From Saprospiraceae bacterium (GTDB lineage Bacteria > Bacteroidota > Bacteroidia > Chitinophagales > Saprospiraceae), in contig JADKCC010000017.1 in the NCBI GenBank assembly GCA_016714785.1, forward strand, positions 1 to 64,000: a stretch of 64,000 nt of DNA, read 5' to 3'. Of the stretch, positions 9,186 through 18,380 are shown one piece after another. Each line of letters opens with the position of its first letter. The first letter of the stretch is position 1. A program made the position numbers and the translations under genes. The notes under the pieces were generated by a model that saw only the letters and a program-made list of their open reading frames with translations, had not been told where the DNA came from and made no database searches.

Positions 9186-9193
9186 CAAAGGTA
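9186..9193 (-). promoter_or_regulatory. -7 box of the helicase promoter
   Basis: On the minus strand TACCTTTG matches TAnnTTTG exactly and lies 23 nt upstream of the start codon at 9162. No clear TTTG is seen at -33. Confidence 0.5.
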
Positions 9194-9317
9194 GCTAAAA
9201 ATCGTCATATTTTAACTGGACTAATCATTTAGTATTATTTTCAATCTGCTAGTATTTGAAAATAAATTACTGGATCCAGCATTTCAAGAGATCATTAACT
9301 TTATAAAGGCAAGCGAC

Positions 9318-11195
9318 TTATTTTTTATATAACACCCATTTCAGTTCATCTAAAACCGTCATATCTTCTATCGTAGAAGGTACTTGGTAAGGCATGTCGT
9401 CTGCAATGGCTCTAATGATTTTACGAAGGATTTTTCCAGATCGTGTTTTGGGCAATCGCTCTACAAAATGTACTGTTTTGAAAGCTGCTACTGCGCCAAT
9501 CGTATCTCTGACTTTGGCTACCAATTCTAATACTATCTGATCTGCTTGTTGATCATAACTATGTTTTAGTACTACAAAACCTACAGGTAATTGACCTTTC
9601 ATTTCATCATGACATCCTACTACAGCACATTCTGCAACCGCATAATGACCAGCAACAATTTCTTCCATCTCACTCGTGGATAGTCTGTGACCTGCTACAT
9701 TGATGACATCGTCCATTCGTCCTGTGATGTAAATATATCCGTCATCATCCCGATATCCACCATCACCAGAGAAATAATATCCTGGAAAATCAGTTAAATA
9801 TGATGCGACGAATCTCTCATTGTCATTCCACAGTCCCGGCAGACATCCTGGTGGTAAAGGCAGTTTGATGACTACGGCTCCTTCTTGATTGGGTGGCATA
9901 AAATTATGATCAGAGGACAATATTCTGATGTCAAATCCAAACATAGGTTTGCCAGCTGAACCTGGTTTTATTGGAATTAATCCTACTCCTGCTAGATTAG
10001 CCAACATAGGATATCCTGACTCCGTTTGCCACCAGTGATCAATCACAGGCCGTTTGAGCATCGCACTTGCCCATTCATACGTAGCTACATCTGTACGCTC
10101 GCCCGCAAGGAATAAATATTTGAGTGATGAAAGGTCGTATTTATGAAATAATTCCCCTTCAAAATCTTCTTTTTTGATAGCACGAATGGCAGTCGGAGCC
10201 GTAAAAAATGTATTGACTTTATATTCTTCTATGACACGCCAGAATGTGCCTGCATCAGGTGTTCGGATCGGTTTTCCTTCAAAAAGGATAGTGGTACAAC
10301 CTCTGATCAATGGCCCATAAACGATGTAAGAATGACCTACAACCCATCCAATATCAGATGCAGCCCAAAATACACTTCCTTGATCCGCATTATAGACATA
10401 TTCCATGCTACTATTGAGCGCAACAGCGTGCCCACCGTTATCACGAACGATGCCTTTGGGTGCACCTGTCGTGCCTGATGTGTATAAAATATAAAGTGGA
10501 TCACAAGCGTCCATGATTTCATAAGTAGCTGGTGTAGCCTTTGATACTAAAGTTTCCCAATCCAAATCATAATCTTGATGCATATCACATGGCACAAAAT
10601 CTCTTTGCAGAACTATGCAACCATCAGGTTTGAAATAGGCTTCTTTGATAGCAGCATCGACTATAGGTTTGTAGGGTATGATTTTGTCTATTTCTTTGCC
10701 TCCGCTTGCCATGAGAATGTATTTTGGTCGAGCATCATTGATTCTTATTGCTAATTCATGTGCCGCAAATCCACCAAAAACAACAGAATGTACTGCACCA
10801 ATTCTAGCACAAGCAAGCATTCCTATCACTGCTTCAGGCACCATGGGCATATAAATCACAATACGATCTCCCTTTTCTACTCCTTGATTGTTTAAGACAC
10901 CTGCAAATAACGAAACTTCATGTAGTAGCTCGCTATATGTATATTGATTTTTCACACCTGTCACAGGTGAATCATAAATCAATGCCGTCTGTTCGCCCCT
11001 ACCCTCTTCTACATGTAGATCTAATGCAAGATAAGAAGTATTCATTTTGCCTCCTGCATACCAACGATACAAATCATCTGCATCGGTACTCAATATCGTT
11101 TCAGGAAAAGTAAACCACTTTATTTTTTGCGCTTCGGCACGCCAGAAATCTTCTTTTTCGGAGATACTATGGTCGTATTTAGTTGTGTAAGACAT
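9318..11195 (-). CDS. prpE: propionyl-CoA synthetase-like AMP-forming acyl-CoA ligase
   Basis: The 625-residue enzyme converts a short-chain acid, probably propionate, plus CoA and ATP into acyl-CoA, AMP and PPi. It carries an N-terminal ACAS_N segment (FWRAEAQKIKW), the P-loop YILYTSGTTGAPKG, the active-site motif HWWQTESGYP, the A8 hinge GRMDDVINVAGHRLS and the C-terminal PKTRSGKILR, whose lysine is the known acetylation site in this family. The acyl-pocket motif HWWQTESGYP, against DTWWQTETGG in the adjacent acs, favours PrpE/ACSS3-type specificity; acetate use cannot be excluded. It lies 189 bp downstream of acs on the same strand, with repeat-like DNA between them. Length is normal and the frame is intact. 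Confidence 0.88.
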   Translation of the reverse strand: MSYTTKYDHSISEKEDFWRAEAQKIKWFTFPETILSTDADDLYRWYAGGKMNTSYLALDLHVEEGRGEQTALIYDSPVTGVKNQYTYSELLHEVSLFAGVLNNQGVEKGDRIVIYMPMVPEAVIGMLACARIGAVHSVVFGGFAAHELAIRINDARPKYILMASGGKEIDKIIPYKPIVDAAIKEAYFKPDGCIVLQRDFVPCDMHQDYDLDWETLVSKATPATYEIMDACDPLYILYTSGTTGAPKGIVRDNGGHAVALNSSMEYVYNADQGSVFWAASDIGWVVGHSYIVYGPLIRGCTTILFEGKPIRTPDAGTFWRVIEEYKVNTFFTAPTAIRAIKKEDFEGELFHKYDLSSLKYLFLAGERTDVATYEWASAMLKRPVIDHWWQTESGYPMLANLAGVGLIPIKPGSAGKPMFGFDIRILSSDHNFMPPNQEGAVVIKLPLPPGCLPGLWNDNERFVASYLTDFPGYYFSGDGGYRDDDGYIYITGRMDDVINVAGHRLSTSEMEEIVAGHYAVAECAVVGCHDEMKGQLPVGFVVLKHSYDQQADQIVLELVAKVRDTIGAVAAFKTVHFVERLPKTRSGKILRKIIRAIADDMPYQVPSTIEDMTVLDELKWVLYKK

Positions 11196-11239
11196 GGTTA
11201 ATTACGAATTAAGATTGACAAATTAAGAATACAAAGCTT

Positions 11240-11362
11240 GCAGAACGATGAGCAATCGAACAGCCTAACGATTTGAACTATCGAGCAACCCAATGACGAA
11301 CAAGCCGAACGAAGAATGACGAACAAACCAAACAAGCGAGCAACCGAACGACGAGCAACCGT
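11240..11362. repeat. degenerate low-complexity repeat between acs and prpE
   Basis: Short words such as GAGCAACC, CGAACAA, CGAACGA and GACGAACAA recur about a dozen times with small changes. Similar text follows pyrD at 26380-26435. Comparable intergenic filler of the GAACAATGAACAATG kind occurs in other Bacteroidota. No coding potential is seen. Confidence 0.6.
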
Positions 11363-11384
11363 ATGGGATCACCTGATCACAAGA

Positions 11385-13043
11385 TTAAACAAGGGCTCCT
11401 GCTTTTAATTCTTCTACACATTCAGGATTTAGCAAAGTGGAAATGTCTCCTAGTTGGTCTGTTTGTCCTTCTGCTATTTTACGTAGGATACGACGCATGA
11501 TTTTACCTGATCTTGTTTTAGGTAGTTGTGAGACAAATTGTATCATGTCGGGTTTGGCAATTGGTCCGATGTGTTTAGTGACTACAGCCAAAATTTCTTT
11601 TCTAAAATGCTCTTCATCTACTACTTCATGGTGCGGTTTGACATAGGCATATATTCCTTGACCTTTGATGTCATGAGGATAACCTACCACAGCTGACTCT
11701 ACGACGCCTGAATGTTGGTCGATGGCATCTTCTACTTCCGCAGTACCTATACGGTGGCCAGAAACATTGATGACGTCATCCACTCGTCCTATAATACGGT
11801 AACGGCCATCTTCATCTCTTTTGGCACCGTCGCCTGTGAAATACATGTTTTTGAATGCTGCAAAATAATTTGTTCTGCATCGTTCGTGATCACCATAAAT
11901 TGTTCTAAGTAATGATGGCCATGGGAATTTTATACATAAAAGACCTTCTACATCATTACCATGTAACTCATTGCCAGCTGCGTCCAATAGGCATGGCTGA
12001 ATACCAGGCAATGGATAAGAAGCGAAACAAGGTTTGGCATCTGTGATTCCCGGTAATGGTGTGATCATAATACCACCAGTCTCCGTCTGCCACCAAGTAT
12101 CTACAATAGGCGCATGACCACGACCTACTTTATCATCATACCAATGCCATGCTTCTTCATTGATAGGTTCGCCTACAGATCCAATGACTCTGAGTGAACT
12201 CAAATCGTATTTTTCAGGCTCGTGCCATCCAGCTGCCATCAATGCTCTGATCGCTGTCGGTGCAGTATAAAATTGATTGACTCTGTGCTTCTCGCAGACG
12301 TGCCAGAATCTTCCTGCATCGGGATGACCTGGTACCCCTTCAAACATCATTGTTGTTGCTCCTGCCAATAAAGGACCATAAATAATGTAAGAATGTCCCG
12401 TGATCCAGCCTACATCAGCGGTACACCAATAAACGTCACCTTCTTGATATTGAAATACATTTTTAAATGAGTAGCAGGTATAAACCATATAGCCGCCACA
12501 TGTGTGGACGACACCTTTGGGTTTGCCCGTAGAACCAGAAGTGTATAGAATAAATAGCATATCTTCGGCATCCATCGACTCTGCAGCACATTCAGTACTC
12601 ATACCATCTACTGTTTCGTGCCACCAAAGATCTAGACCTTCATTCCAATTGACCTTACCACCTGTGGTCTGATAAACCAATACTTTTTCTACTGAATCAC
12701 AACCCATTGCAATGGCTTCATCGACCACTTCTTTGACAGGAATATTTTTTGGTCCACGTCTATTGTAGTCAGAACAGATGACCATTTTACATTCAGAGTC
12801 TTTGATACGATCTGCGAGTGCATTGGCTGAGAAGCCTGCAAAAACTACGGAATGGATCGCACCTATACGCGCACAAGCGAGCATAGCAATAGCCACTTGT
12901 GGTATCATAGGCATGTAAAAACAAATCCTATCTCCTTTTTTAACACCTTGGGCTTTAAGTGCATTAGCACATTTATTGACTTCAGCGAGCAATTGTCTGT
13001 AGGTGTATTTTACAGATGGTTCATTACTTCGTTGGCTTCCCAC
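11385..13043 (-). CDS. acs: acetyl-CoA synthetase, main part after a frameshift
   Basis: Acs makes acetyl-CoA from acetate, CoA and ATP through an acetyl-adenylate. This frame holds about residues 87 to the end: the P-loop FILYTSGSTGKPKG, the acetate-pocket motif DTWWQTETGG, the hinge GRVDDVINVSGHRIG and the C-terminal PKTRSGKIMRR with the regulatory lysine. Its first residues (MGSQRS) are out-of-frame artefact; homologous sequence begins at NEPSVKYTYRQLL. The N-terminal 85 residues are in another frame at 13010-13285. Inserting one base near 13020-13030 (reading EVNEPSV) gives about 633 residues, the usual Acs length. It is either a sequencing error or a recent inactivation. The next gene downstream is prpE. 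Confidence 0.92.
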   Translation of the reverse strand: MGSQRSNEPSVKYTYRQLLAEVNKCANALKAQGVKKGDRICFYMPMIPQVAIAMLACARIGAIHSVVFAGFSANALADRIKDSECKMVICSDYNRRGPKNIPVKEVVDEAIAMGCDSVEKVLVYQTTGGKVNWNEGLDLWWHETVDGMSTECAAESMDAEDMLFILYTSGSTGKPKGVVHTCGGYMVYTCYSFKNVFQYQEGDVYWCTADVGWITGHSYIIYGPLLAGATTMMFEGVPGHPDAGRFWHVCEKHRVNQFYTAPTAIRALMAAGWHEPEKYDLSSLRVIGSVGEPINEEAWHWYDDKVGRGHAPIVDTWWQTETGGIMITPLPGITDAKPCFASYPLPGIQPCLLDAAGNELHGNDVEGLLCIKFPWPSLLRTIYGDHERCRTNYFAAFKNMYFTGDGAKRDEDGRYRIIGRVDDVINVSGHRIGTAEVEDAIDQHSGVVESAVVGYPHDIKGQGIYAYVKPHHEVVDEEHFRKEILAVVTKHIGPIAKPDMIQFVSQLPKTRSGKIMRRILRKIAEGQTDQLGDISTLLNPECVEELKAGALV

Positions 13044-13285
13044 AAGATGGCTGTTTGGTCACCTTTAGTAGCGATATGACGATCAAGACAATTTTCAGTA
13101 ATATTCATTTTGCCACCTTCAAACCACCTGACATCGGGTGTGATAAAATCATTTTTGAGTACGGTGTGCCATTTTTGATGCCAAGTGAAAGTTTCTGCTT
13201 GTTCTACCCAGAAGCCTTCCGGATCATCTACGCTTTTTTTGTACGCTTCATGATATTGTTGAATGGATTTTATTTGTAAAGTCAT
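13010..13285 (-). CDS. acs: acetyl-CoA synthetase, N-terminal fragment before the frameshift
   Basis: This frame encodes the ACAS_N region of Acs: FWVEQAETFTWHQKW, WFEGGKMNITENCLDRH and QTAILWEANEV, each matching the start of acetyl-CoA synthetases. The last five or six residues (MNHL and stop) are out of frame. The start at 13285 (MTLQIKSIQQYHEAY) has the usual distance to ACAS_N. It overlaps the main fragment by 34 nt and joins it at about 13020-13030 if one base is added. Confidence 0.9.
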   Translation of the reverse strand: MTLQIKSIQQYHEAYKKSVDDPEGFWVEQAETFTWHQKWHTVLKNDFITPDVRWFEGGKMNITENCLDRHIATKGDQTAILWEANEVMNHL

Positions 13286-13307
13286 GGCTTAATGATATTT
13301 ATTTGCA

Positions 13308-13315
13308 CAAATATA
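13308..13315 (-). promoter_or_regulatory. -7 box of the acs promoter
   Basis: On the minus strand TATATTTG matches TAnnTTTG exactly, 22 nt upstream of the acs start. A clear -33 box is not visible, which would fit a gene needing an activator. Confidence 0.45.
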
Positions 13316-13575
13316 TAAATATATAGATTAATAGATATAATAAACAGTGATTTATTTTTGAGAAAATATCTAAAATCCAATTAATGGCTAATATAAAGGA
13401 ATTAAATTCTGAAATTATAAAATAAATGAACTTTTATTTTACAATTAATACAAATGTAATCATTTTGACCATTATTGAATTTTTGAATATTCTTATTATC
13501 ATTTGTGTTTATTTAACTACTTTATGATAATCAACCTCTTACATTGACAATAAATAATTAAAGCAACCTTAATTC

Positions 13576-13959
13576 CTACATATTGAAACCAAGTATGTCA
13601 TGTACTTTTGCGACAATTTCATCATTATCAAATGGTTTTACTATATAGCTTTCTGCACCCGAGTCATAACCTTCTATTTTGTCTTGGGATGTACCTTTGG
13701 CTGTGAGAAATATTATAGCTGTATTTTCAAGTGATGATTGATTTCTAATGTATTTAGCCACAGAAAAACCGTCTTTTCCTGGCATCATCACATCTAAAAT
13801 TATAAGATCTGGAACTACTTTTGCGACGTTTTCTATGGCTGTATCGCCATCATAATAACAATGTACATCAAATCCTTCTTCTTCCAACAAATATTTTAAT
13901 GCCAAAACAATATTGGGTTCATCATCTACAATCATGATTTTTTTTAAAGTATGTGACAT
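13576..13959 (-). CDS. stand-alone receiver-domain response regulator
   Basis: The 127-residue protein is a single CheY-like receiver with no output domain. The acidic pocket is D12/D13 (MIVDDEPN), the phosphorylation site D56 (LIILDVMMPG), the switch residue T86 (FLTAKG) and K108 (YIVKPF). It follows the symporter/kinase fusion (14088-16793) by 128 nt on the same strand, so that kinase is the likely phosphodonor. In proteobacterial CrbS/R systems the partner regulator has a LuxR-type DNA-binding domain; this one does not, so it must act by protein contact or feed a phosphorelay. It lies just upstream of acs, which has its own -7 box. Confidence 0.93.
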   Translation of the reverse strand: MSHTLKKIMIVDDEPNIVLALKYLLEEEGFDVHCYYDGDTAIENVAKVVPDLIILDVMMPGKDGFSVAKYIRNQSSLENTAIIFLTAKGTSQDKIEGYDSGAESYIVKPFDNDEIVAKVHDILGFNM

Positions 13960-14087
13960 CGTTGATAATTAAAGTGACTTTAGAAAACGCAAAGTAAAGA
14001 ATAATAATATAATATGTAGTTTATTCAGTCGAATTATTTAAATTTATATCCTTCAAGTGGCATTCCAAAGAAATAAGTACCATTTTA

Positions 14088-16793
14088 TCATGGAAATTGT
14101 AATATAAAAGTTGTCCCTTCTTTTTCTGATGAAATAAAGGAAACTTTGCCACCAGCCTGTTCTACAAATTTGCGCGTAATATACAAACCTAATCCACTAC
14201 CTTCAGGTTTTGCCAAATTTCCGTCTTTTAACTGTGTAAACTTTTCAAAAATCTTATTGTGATATTGTGGTGAAATATATTGTCCATTATTATATACTTC
14301 AAGATATGTAGTGTTTACAATATCATTTCGTTCGAGAGTAACCTTAATAATACCTGCTTGAGCATCACAAAATTTTAGCGCATTAGAGAGTAAATTAAGC
14401 ATCACTTGCAGCATTTTGTCTTCAGCAAGGTTGACCATTATTGTAGAATCTGATGATTGATATGTTAAGTTAATATTTTTTTCTTCTATCTGTGGTTGCA
14501 AACGAGATAAAGCTAGCCTGACTGTACTATCTATAGAAGATGATTCACCTAAAGCATCAACTTCAGCATCTATTTTTTCTACTTCCAGTACTTGATTGAT
14601 TAGGCGCTTAATGCGATCACATTCTTTGAGAATGATACCCAGAAATTCCTTTTTTTGCTCCGGCAAAAGGTCTTCTTTTTTTTCCATCATCTGAGCAAAA
14701 GACCTTATAGAAGTTATAGGCGTCCTCAGTTCATGAGTGACCGTGGATATAAATTCTGCTTTGAGTACATCTAGTTGCTTAAGTTGTGTATTTACAGTAG
14801 CAAGTTCCTGTGTTGTTTTTGTAAGTTCAGTTGTTTTCTCTTCAAGTGCTTGACTATACTCCAAGATTTCTTTTGTCTGCTTTAATAGTTCATTCAATTG
14901 TTCTAAGGTGACACTCTGCCTTCTGATGTCTGTGCTTAACAAGAGTTTGGCAGAAGCTGATCCAAATGCGCCCGTCAATGTTTTTTCTATGAAATTTATA
15001 AATTCTTGACTCGCATTATCATCGTTTTTATCACTAAGTTTTCCGTCATAAATTTTAAGCAGATACCTTGTTTTGGCACTTCCAAGATACCTTACTAAGA
15101 GTTGTTTTAGTTTCTGTACAGAAGCCTCTCTCCTTATGACTTCCATATCAGGTGTGTTGGAATATTTTTCGATATGGACATAGATATCTCCTTGTGCTAA
15201 TTCGTCCACATCTTGGGTAGTCAGCAGAGATACAACCACAAACAATCCAATATTAAATATCATACTCCATATACACGCATTTGAAATATGATCTACATTT
15301 TCAAGTCCGAAAAGGCCATATGGTCGGAGCCATGGGACTGAAAAATAACCATCGGTTAACAATGATTTTGAAATAATGCCACTTTCTGCTAATGTAGGAA
15401 TAGGTAAAGTAATAAACCAAATAAAAAATCCAGCCAGAAGTCCTGCCATTGCCCCTTTTTTATTAGCATTTGACCAGTACATTCCGCCTAAAACTGCAGG
15501 TGCAAGCTGCAAGATAGCAGTAAAAGATATTAGCCCAATAGACACTAATGGAAAATTACTACTCACAGACTTGTAAAACCCATAAGCCAAAAACAAAATA
15601 ATGATAATCACCAGCCTTCTTATATACAATAACCTATCTGATAGCAGCGCATATCCTTCAATAGCTGCTGTCCGTGTCTTGAGCAAAAAGGGCATCAATA
15701 AATTATTGGACACCATAATACTGAGTGAAATGACAGAAACCACGACCATACTCGCAGCGGCAGAAAATCCACCAATATATACCATTAATGCAAGCCAGTC
15801 ATGACCATGAAATAATGGCAAACTCAAGACAAACATATCCGGTTCTGAGCCATCGGGTAATGATAATTTTCCAGCTATTGCAATAGGGAGAACAAAAAAA
15901 CTTATCAAAAATAAATACAATGGAAATAACCAAGATGCCTGTCTGACAAAAGAAACGTTATTATTTTCAACCACTGAAACGTGAAATTGTCTAGGCAAAA
16001 ACATAACTGAAACTGCTGACAATACCAAGACCCAAAACCAATTGGTGGCTGCTGCGGGATCCGTTTTGAGTGTGACTAAATGGCTTGTGATGGGATTGAT
16101 GGCTCCTTTAGAAAATACATCTGTAAGTCCATCATACAAAAAATACACAGCAAAAATACCCGCTGCAAGAAAAGCTACTAATTTGACAATAGACTCCAAT
16201 GCAATAGCGGCAATCAATCCTTCATGCCGTTCGTTAGGGTCTAAACTACGGGTACCGAAGAGAATGGTAAAAACTGCCAATAATATGGTAAAATAATTGA
16301 CCTTGTCCTTGTAAAATGTGGAAGAATCCCAAAAATCATTACTGCTATTTTGACTGGTAATAAGGTCAAAACTATAACCAATGGCCTTGAGTTGGATACT
16401 AATATAGGGAATGATACCAAATACCAAAATGATTGTGGTGATTACCCCTATAAAAGTACTTTTGCCATATCGGGAAGAGAGAAAATCAGCTATAGATGTG
16501 ACTCTTAGTTGTTTCGAAATCAAAATCATCTTGCGCATAACCATGTACCAAATTGGTGCCATGATAGTGGGACCTAAATAAACTGTCACAAAACCCAAAC
16601 CAGAGGCTGCAGCTCTACCAACACTGCCATAGTAGGTCCAAACTGTACAATATACAGCTAAGGAAAGGGAATAAACTAGTGGATTATTGACAATACTTTG
16701 ACCAACTTTAGACCTTTTATTGGCATAAATAGCTACACCAAACAAAAGTAATAGATAAAACAGTGAAACTAATATAACTATCCTTGCATCCAT
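14088..16793 (-). CDS. sodium:solute symporter-histidine kinase fusion (CbrA/CrbS-like sensor)
   Basis: The 901-residue membrane protein joins an SLC5-type symporter domain of about 13 helices (residues 1 to about 530; SSF core MYVMVRKM region to LAPAVLGGMYWSNANKKGA in parts) to a kinase. Residues about 545-645 match the STAC linker (FIEKTLTGAFGSASAKLLLS). A coiled coil leads into HisKA with the phospho-acceptor H687 in STVTHELRTP, then an HATPase domain with N box NLLSNALKF (about 800) and G box GSGLGLYITRKF (about 864). No PAS domain is seen. Members of this family (CbrA, CrbS) sense or transport small carboxylates or amino acids; the position beside acs and actP suggests acetate. It lies 1 nt after the 63-residue gene 16795-16986 and is followed by the receiver gene. 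Confidence 0.92.
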   Translation of the reverse strand: MDARIVILVSLFYLLLLFGVAIYANKRSKVGQSIVNNPLVYSLSLAVYCTVWTYYGSVGRAAASGLGFVTVYLGPTIMAPIWYMVMRKMILISKQLRVTSIADFLSSRYGKSTFIGVITTIILVFGIIPYISIQLKAIGYSFDLITSQNSSNDFWDSSTFYKDKVNYFTILLAVFTILFGTRSLDPNERHEGLIAAIALESIVKLVAFLAAGIFAVYFLYDGLTDVFSKGAINPITSHLVTLKTDPAAATNWFWVLVLSAVSVMFLPRQFHVSVVENNNVSFVRQASWLFPLYLFLISFFVLPIAIAGKLSLPDGSEPDMFVLSLPLFHGHDWLALMVYIGGFSAAASMVVVSVISLSIMVSNNLLMPFLLKTRTAAIEGYALLSDRLLYIRRLVIIIILFLAYGFYKSVSSNFPLVSIGLISFTAILQLAPAVLGGMYWSNANKKGAMAGLLAGFFIWFITLPIPTLAESGIISKSLLTDGYFSVPWLRPYGLFGLENVDHISNACIWSMIFNIGLFVVVSLLTTQDVDELAQGDIYVHIEKYSNTPDMEVIRREASVQKLKQLLVRYLGSAKTRYLLKIYDGKLSDKNDDNASQEFINFIEKTLTGAFGSASAKLLLSTDIRRQSVTLEQLNELLKQTKEILEYSQALEEKTTELTKTTQELATVNTQLKQLDVLKAEFISTVTHELRTPITSIRSFAQMMEKKEDLLPEQKKEFLGIILKECDRIKRLINQVLEVEKIDAEVDALGESSSIDSTVRLALSRLQPQIEEKNINLTYQSSDSTIMVNLAEDKMLQVMLNLLSNALKFCDAQAGIIKVTLERNDIVNTTYLEVYNNGQYISPQYHNKIFEKFTQLKDGNLAKPEGSGLGLYITRKFVEQAGGKVSFISSEKEGTTFILQFP

Positions 16794-16794
16794 T

Positions 16795-16986
16795 TCAACG
16801 CTGTTTTTTTGATAACCTGTAAGTCATAAATATGATAAAGGCCCACAAAAAGAATATATAGCAGAATAATAGTGGGATACCAAAAAACAAAACTGGCTTG
16901 TTGAAAACAGATAACAAAGGGAAATTGACCAGAAATATGCCAGTGATAAATGTTACTATTCTTAATTCCCGCCTTTTTTGGATCAT
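16795..16986 (-). CDS. small two-helix membrane protein upstream of the symporter-kinase
   Basis: The 63-residue protein has a basic N-terminus (MIQKRRELR), two hydrophobic helices (about 10-26 and 33-55) and a basic C-terminus (YRLSKKQR). Its stop codon lies 1 nt from the kinase start, so the two are co-translated. Small membrane proteins occupy the same position before SLC5-type kinases in other bacteria (CbrX before CbrA), and DUF4212 small subunits pair with SLC5 symporters. A partner role for the symporter domain is inferred; no family signature was recognised. Confidence 0.75.
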   Translation of the reverse strand: MIQKRRELRIVTFITGIFLVNFPLLSVFNKPVLFFGIPLLFCYIFFLWAFIIFMTYRLSKKQR

Positions 16987-17011
16987 GGTATAAATATTAA
17001 AAACTTCATCC

Positions 17012-17029
17012 GGGGGGGAGGGGGGGGGG
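17012..17029. repeat. poly-G tract (G7-A-G10) upstream of the symporter-kinase operon
   Basis: Seven G, one A and ten G in a row stand in DNA that is otherwise strongly AT-rich. On the minus strand it is a poly-C tract 26 nt before the start codon at 16986, in the promoter/leader of the sensor operon. It may be a slippage-prone switch or an assembly artefact. Confidence 0.8.
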
Positions 17030-17067
17030 TCGGCTCTCTCCTGAATTTTCAGAGCACTTGAAATTTA

Positions 17068-17861
17068 TTAAATTGTTTGTTTAGGTTTTAGTTTTGATTG
17101 AAAGTTTCCTTTTATAAGTTCTTTAGACAATAGTTCCTTGGCTAACTCATTACCTTCCAATAAATATGCATTAGGGCGGACAATACTAAAATTATGGTTT
17201 ATCAAACAATCTTCCCATTCATTGGGTACAAGATCAAGATTATACCTTTTATGTTGGATTAGAGCTTTTGCTTTGTTGATTTCAATTTTTTGTAAATACA
17301 ATTTTAAAGTTTCCTTTCTTTGCTGTCGTTTTCTAGTTGTTTCAAAATTTTTTTGCAAACGTTATTCAAATAATAATGATAGTTTCCCTCCAAATGTATA
17401 TGGTTGTTTTTGTTTCGATTTGTTTAAAAGTGTTATTCGGTGATCATATTTTTTTAAATAATTATGAAACTGGTCTGTATTTAAAATTTTCCTAAATTTT
17501 TCTAACTTTAATTGTTCTTTTTCAAATTCAGAAAATCCCTATATTTTCATCTTGAATTTCATAAAGGCACGGTCGGACCTTTCAATCGCGTATTTCAGAA
17601 GTTTATTTTCCGTAAGATTTAAAGTATTTAATCTTATACGTTCTTTTTCAATTAGTTTATAAAGCGCATTATCTTCTTTGATTTTTTGAAAACGGTTTAG
17701 ATTTAGCCTTTTTTGTCTACATCCCTCCAAATTTAAGAGATTTTCGCTTTCTTCAAAATATGTTCTAATTTGTCATCTATTTGATCAATTTTTATTTGCG
17801 TTTTGACAATTCAGATCCTTTAAACTGATCTGTAATCCCTAGTATTTTTTAGTTTACTCAT
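17068..17861 (-). pseudogene. decayed gene for a lysine-rich helical protein of unknown function
   Basis: From an ATG at 17861 (MSKLKNTRDYRSV) the minus strand encodes charged helical text in two frames. Stops interrupt the first frame after MSKLKNTRDYRSV and again soon after. Then one continuous frame runs from about 17735 to 17068 and is cut only by a TAG (after AFMKFKMKI) and a TAA (after KLSLLFE). The text on both sides of these stops is of the same type, for example GFSEFEKEQLKLEKFRKIL and NFETTRKRQQRKETLKLYL. The last part (LVPNEWEDCLINHNFSIV) looks globular. No family was recognised. Several stops and at least one frame change point to a true pseudogene, unlike the one-indel breaks elsewhere in the window. 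The G-tract lies just beyond its 3' end. Confidence 0.6.
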
Positions 17862-17895
17862 ATTATTTTTGTTAATTAGAGTTTAATTAACCCAG

Positions 17896-18105
17896 TTACT
17901 TCTTAGGTCCAAACTTATCCAGTCCCAAAATAGTAGGTCGCAGAAAACCACTTTTAATAAGAGCCCATAAAAATAATAAAGAAAAGGCGCCCATTCCGAT
18001 GGAAATGAGATATTGTCCTTGCAACTGTGGTTCTAACATGATGCGTACAAGGAGTGTCAAAGCCGCATAAACGACTACAAAAATATTTGAAATGGTTGGG
18101 TTCAT
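17896..18105 (-). CDS. small two-helix membrane protein
   Basis: The 69-residue product (MNPTISNIFVVVYAALTLL onward) has hydrophobic helices at about 7-22 and 33-51 and ends in DKFGPKK. The frame is open from 18264, but the upstream part overlaps the actP terminator hairpin (18245-18274) and has no membrane-protein-like start, so the ATG at 18105 is chosen. It lies downstream of the actP operon on the same strand and may be a further small partner of the transporter genes. No family was recognised. Confidence 0.65.
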   Translation of the reverse strand: MNPTISNIFVVVYAALTLLVRIMLEPQLQGQYLISIGMGAFSLLFLWALIKSGFLRPTILGLDKFGPKK

Positions 18106-18235
18106 GGATTTGATTTGATGATTTGTGGAATTGTTACTTCTAAACTTTGCTGCTAAATGTTTTAAAAAAATTTGATATTCTATTGGCTTTGATGAAATAA
18201 TAGTAGAACTACAATGCAAAAATATAAATTTAATA

Positions 18236-18274
18236 TGAATAAAAATAGCCGCCAGTGAAAGCACTGGCGACTAT
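18236..18274 (-). terminator. rho-independent terminator of the actP operon
   Basis: CGCCAGTG (18250-18257) and CACTGGCG (18262-18269) form a perfect 8-bp stem with a 4-nt loop, extended by ATAG/CTAT after one mismatch. Read on the minus strand it is followed by TTTTTATTC. It lies about 107 nt after the actP stop. Confidence 0.85.
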
Positions 18275-18380
18275 CTTGAGTTTTGTCAAAAAAAAACACC
18301 CGGAATCTTTTAAGAAACAATCAAAACAATAAAAATGAATAGGAGAATGATTCCGACCGTATGTCAATGGGTTTTTCCAT

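Noticed and set aside
17068..17861. Stop-codon reassignment or selenocysteine-type decoding
   Set aside because: The frame changes as well as showing stops, and neighbouring intact genes end normally at TAA, TAG or TGA.
18105..18264. Longer start for the 69-residue membrane protein
   Set aside because: The upstream codons overlap the actP terminator hairpin at 18245-18274 and do not resemble a protein N-terminus.
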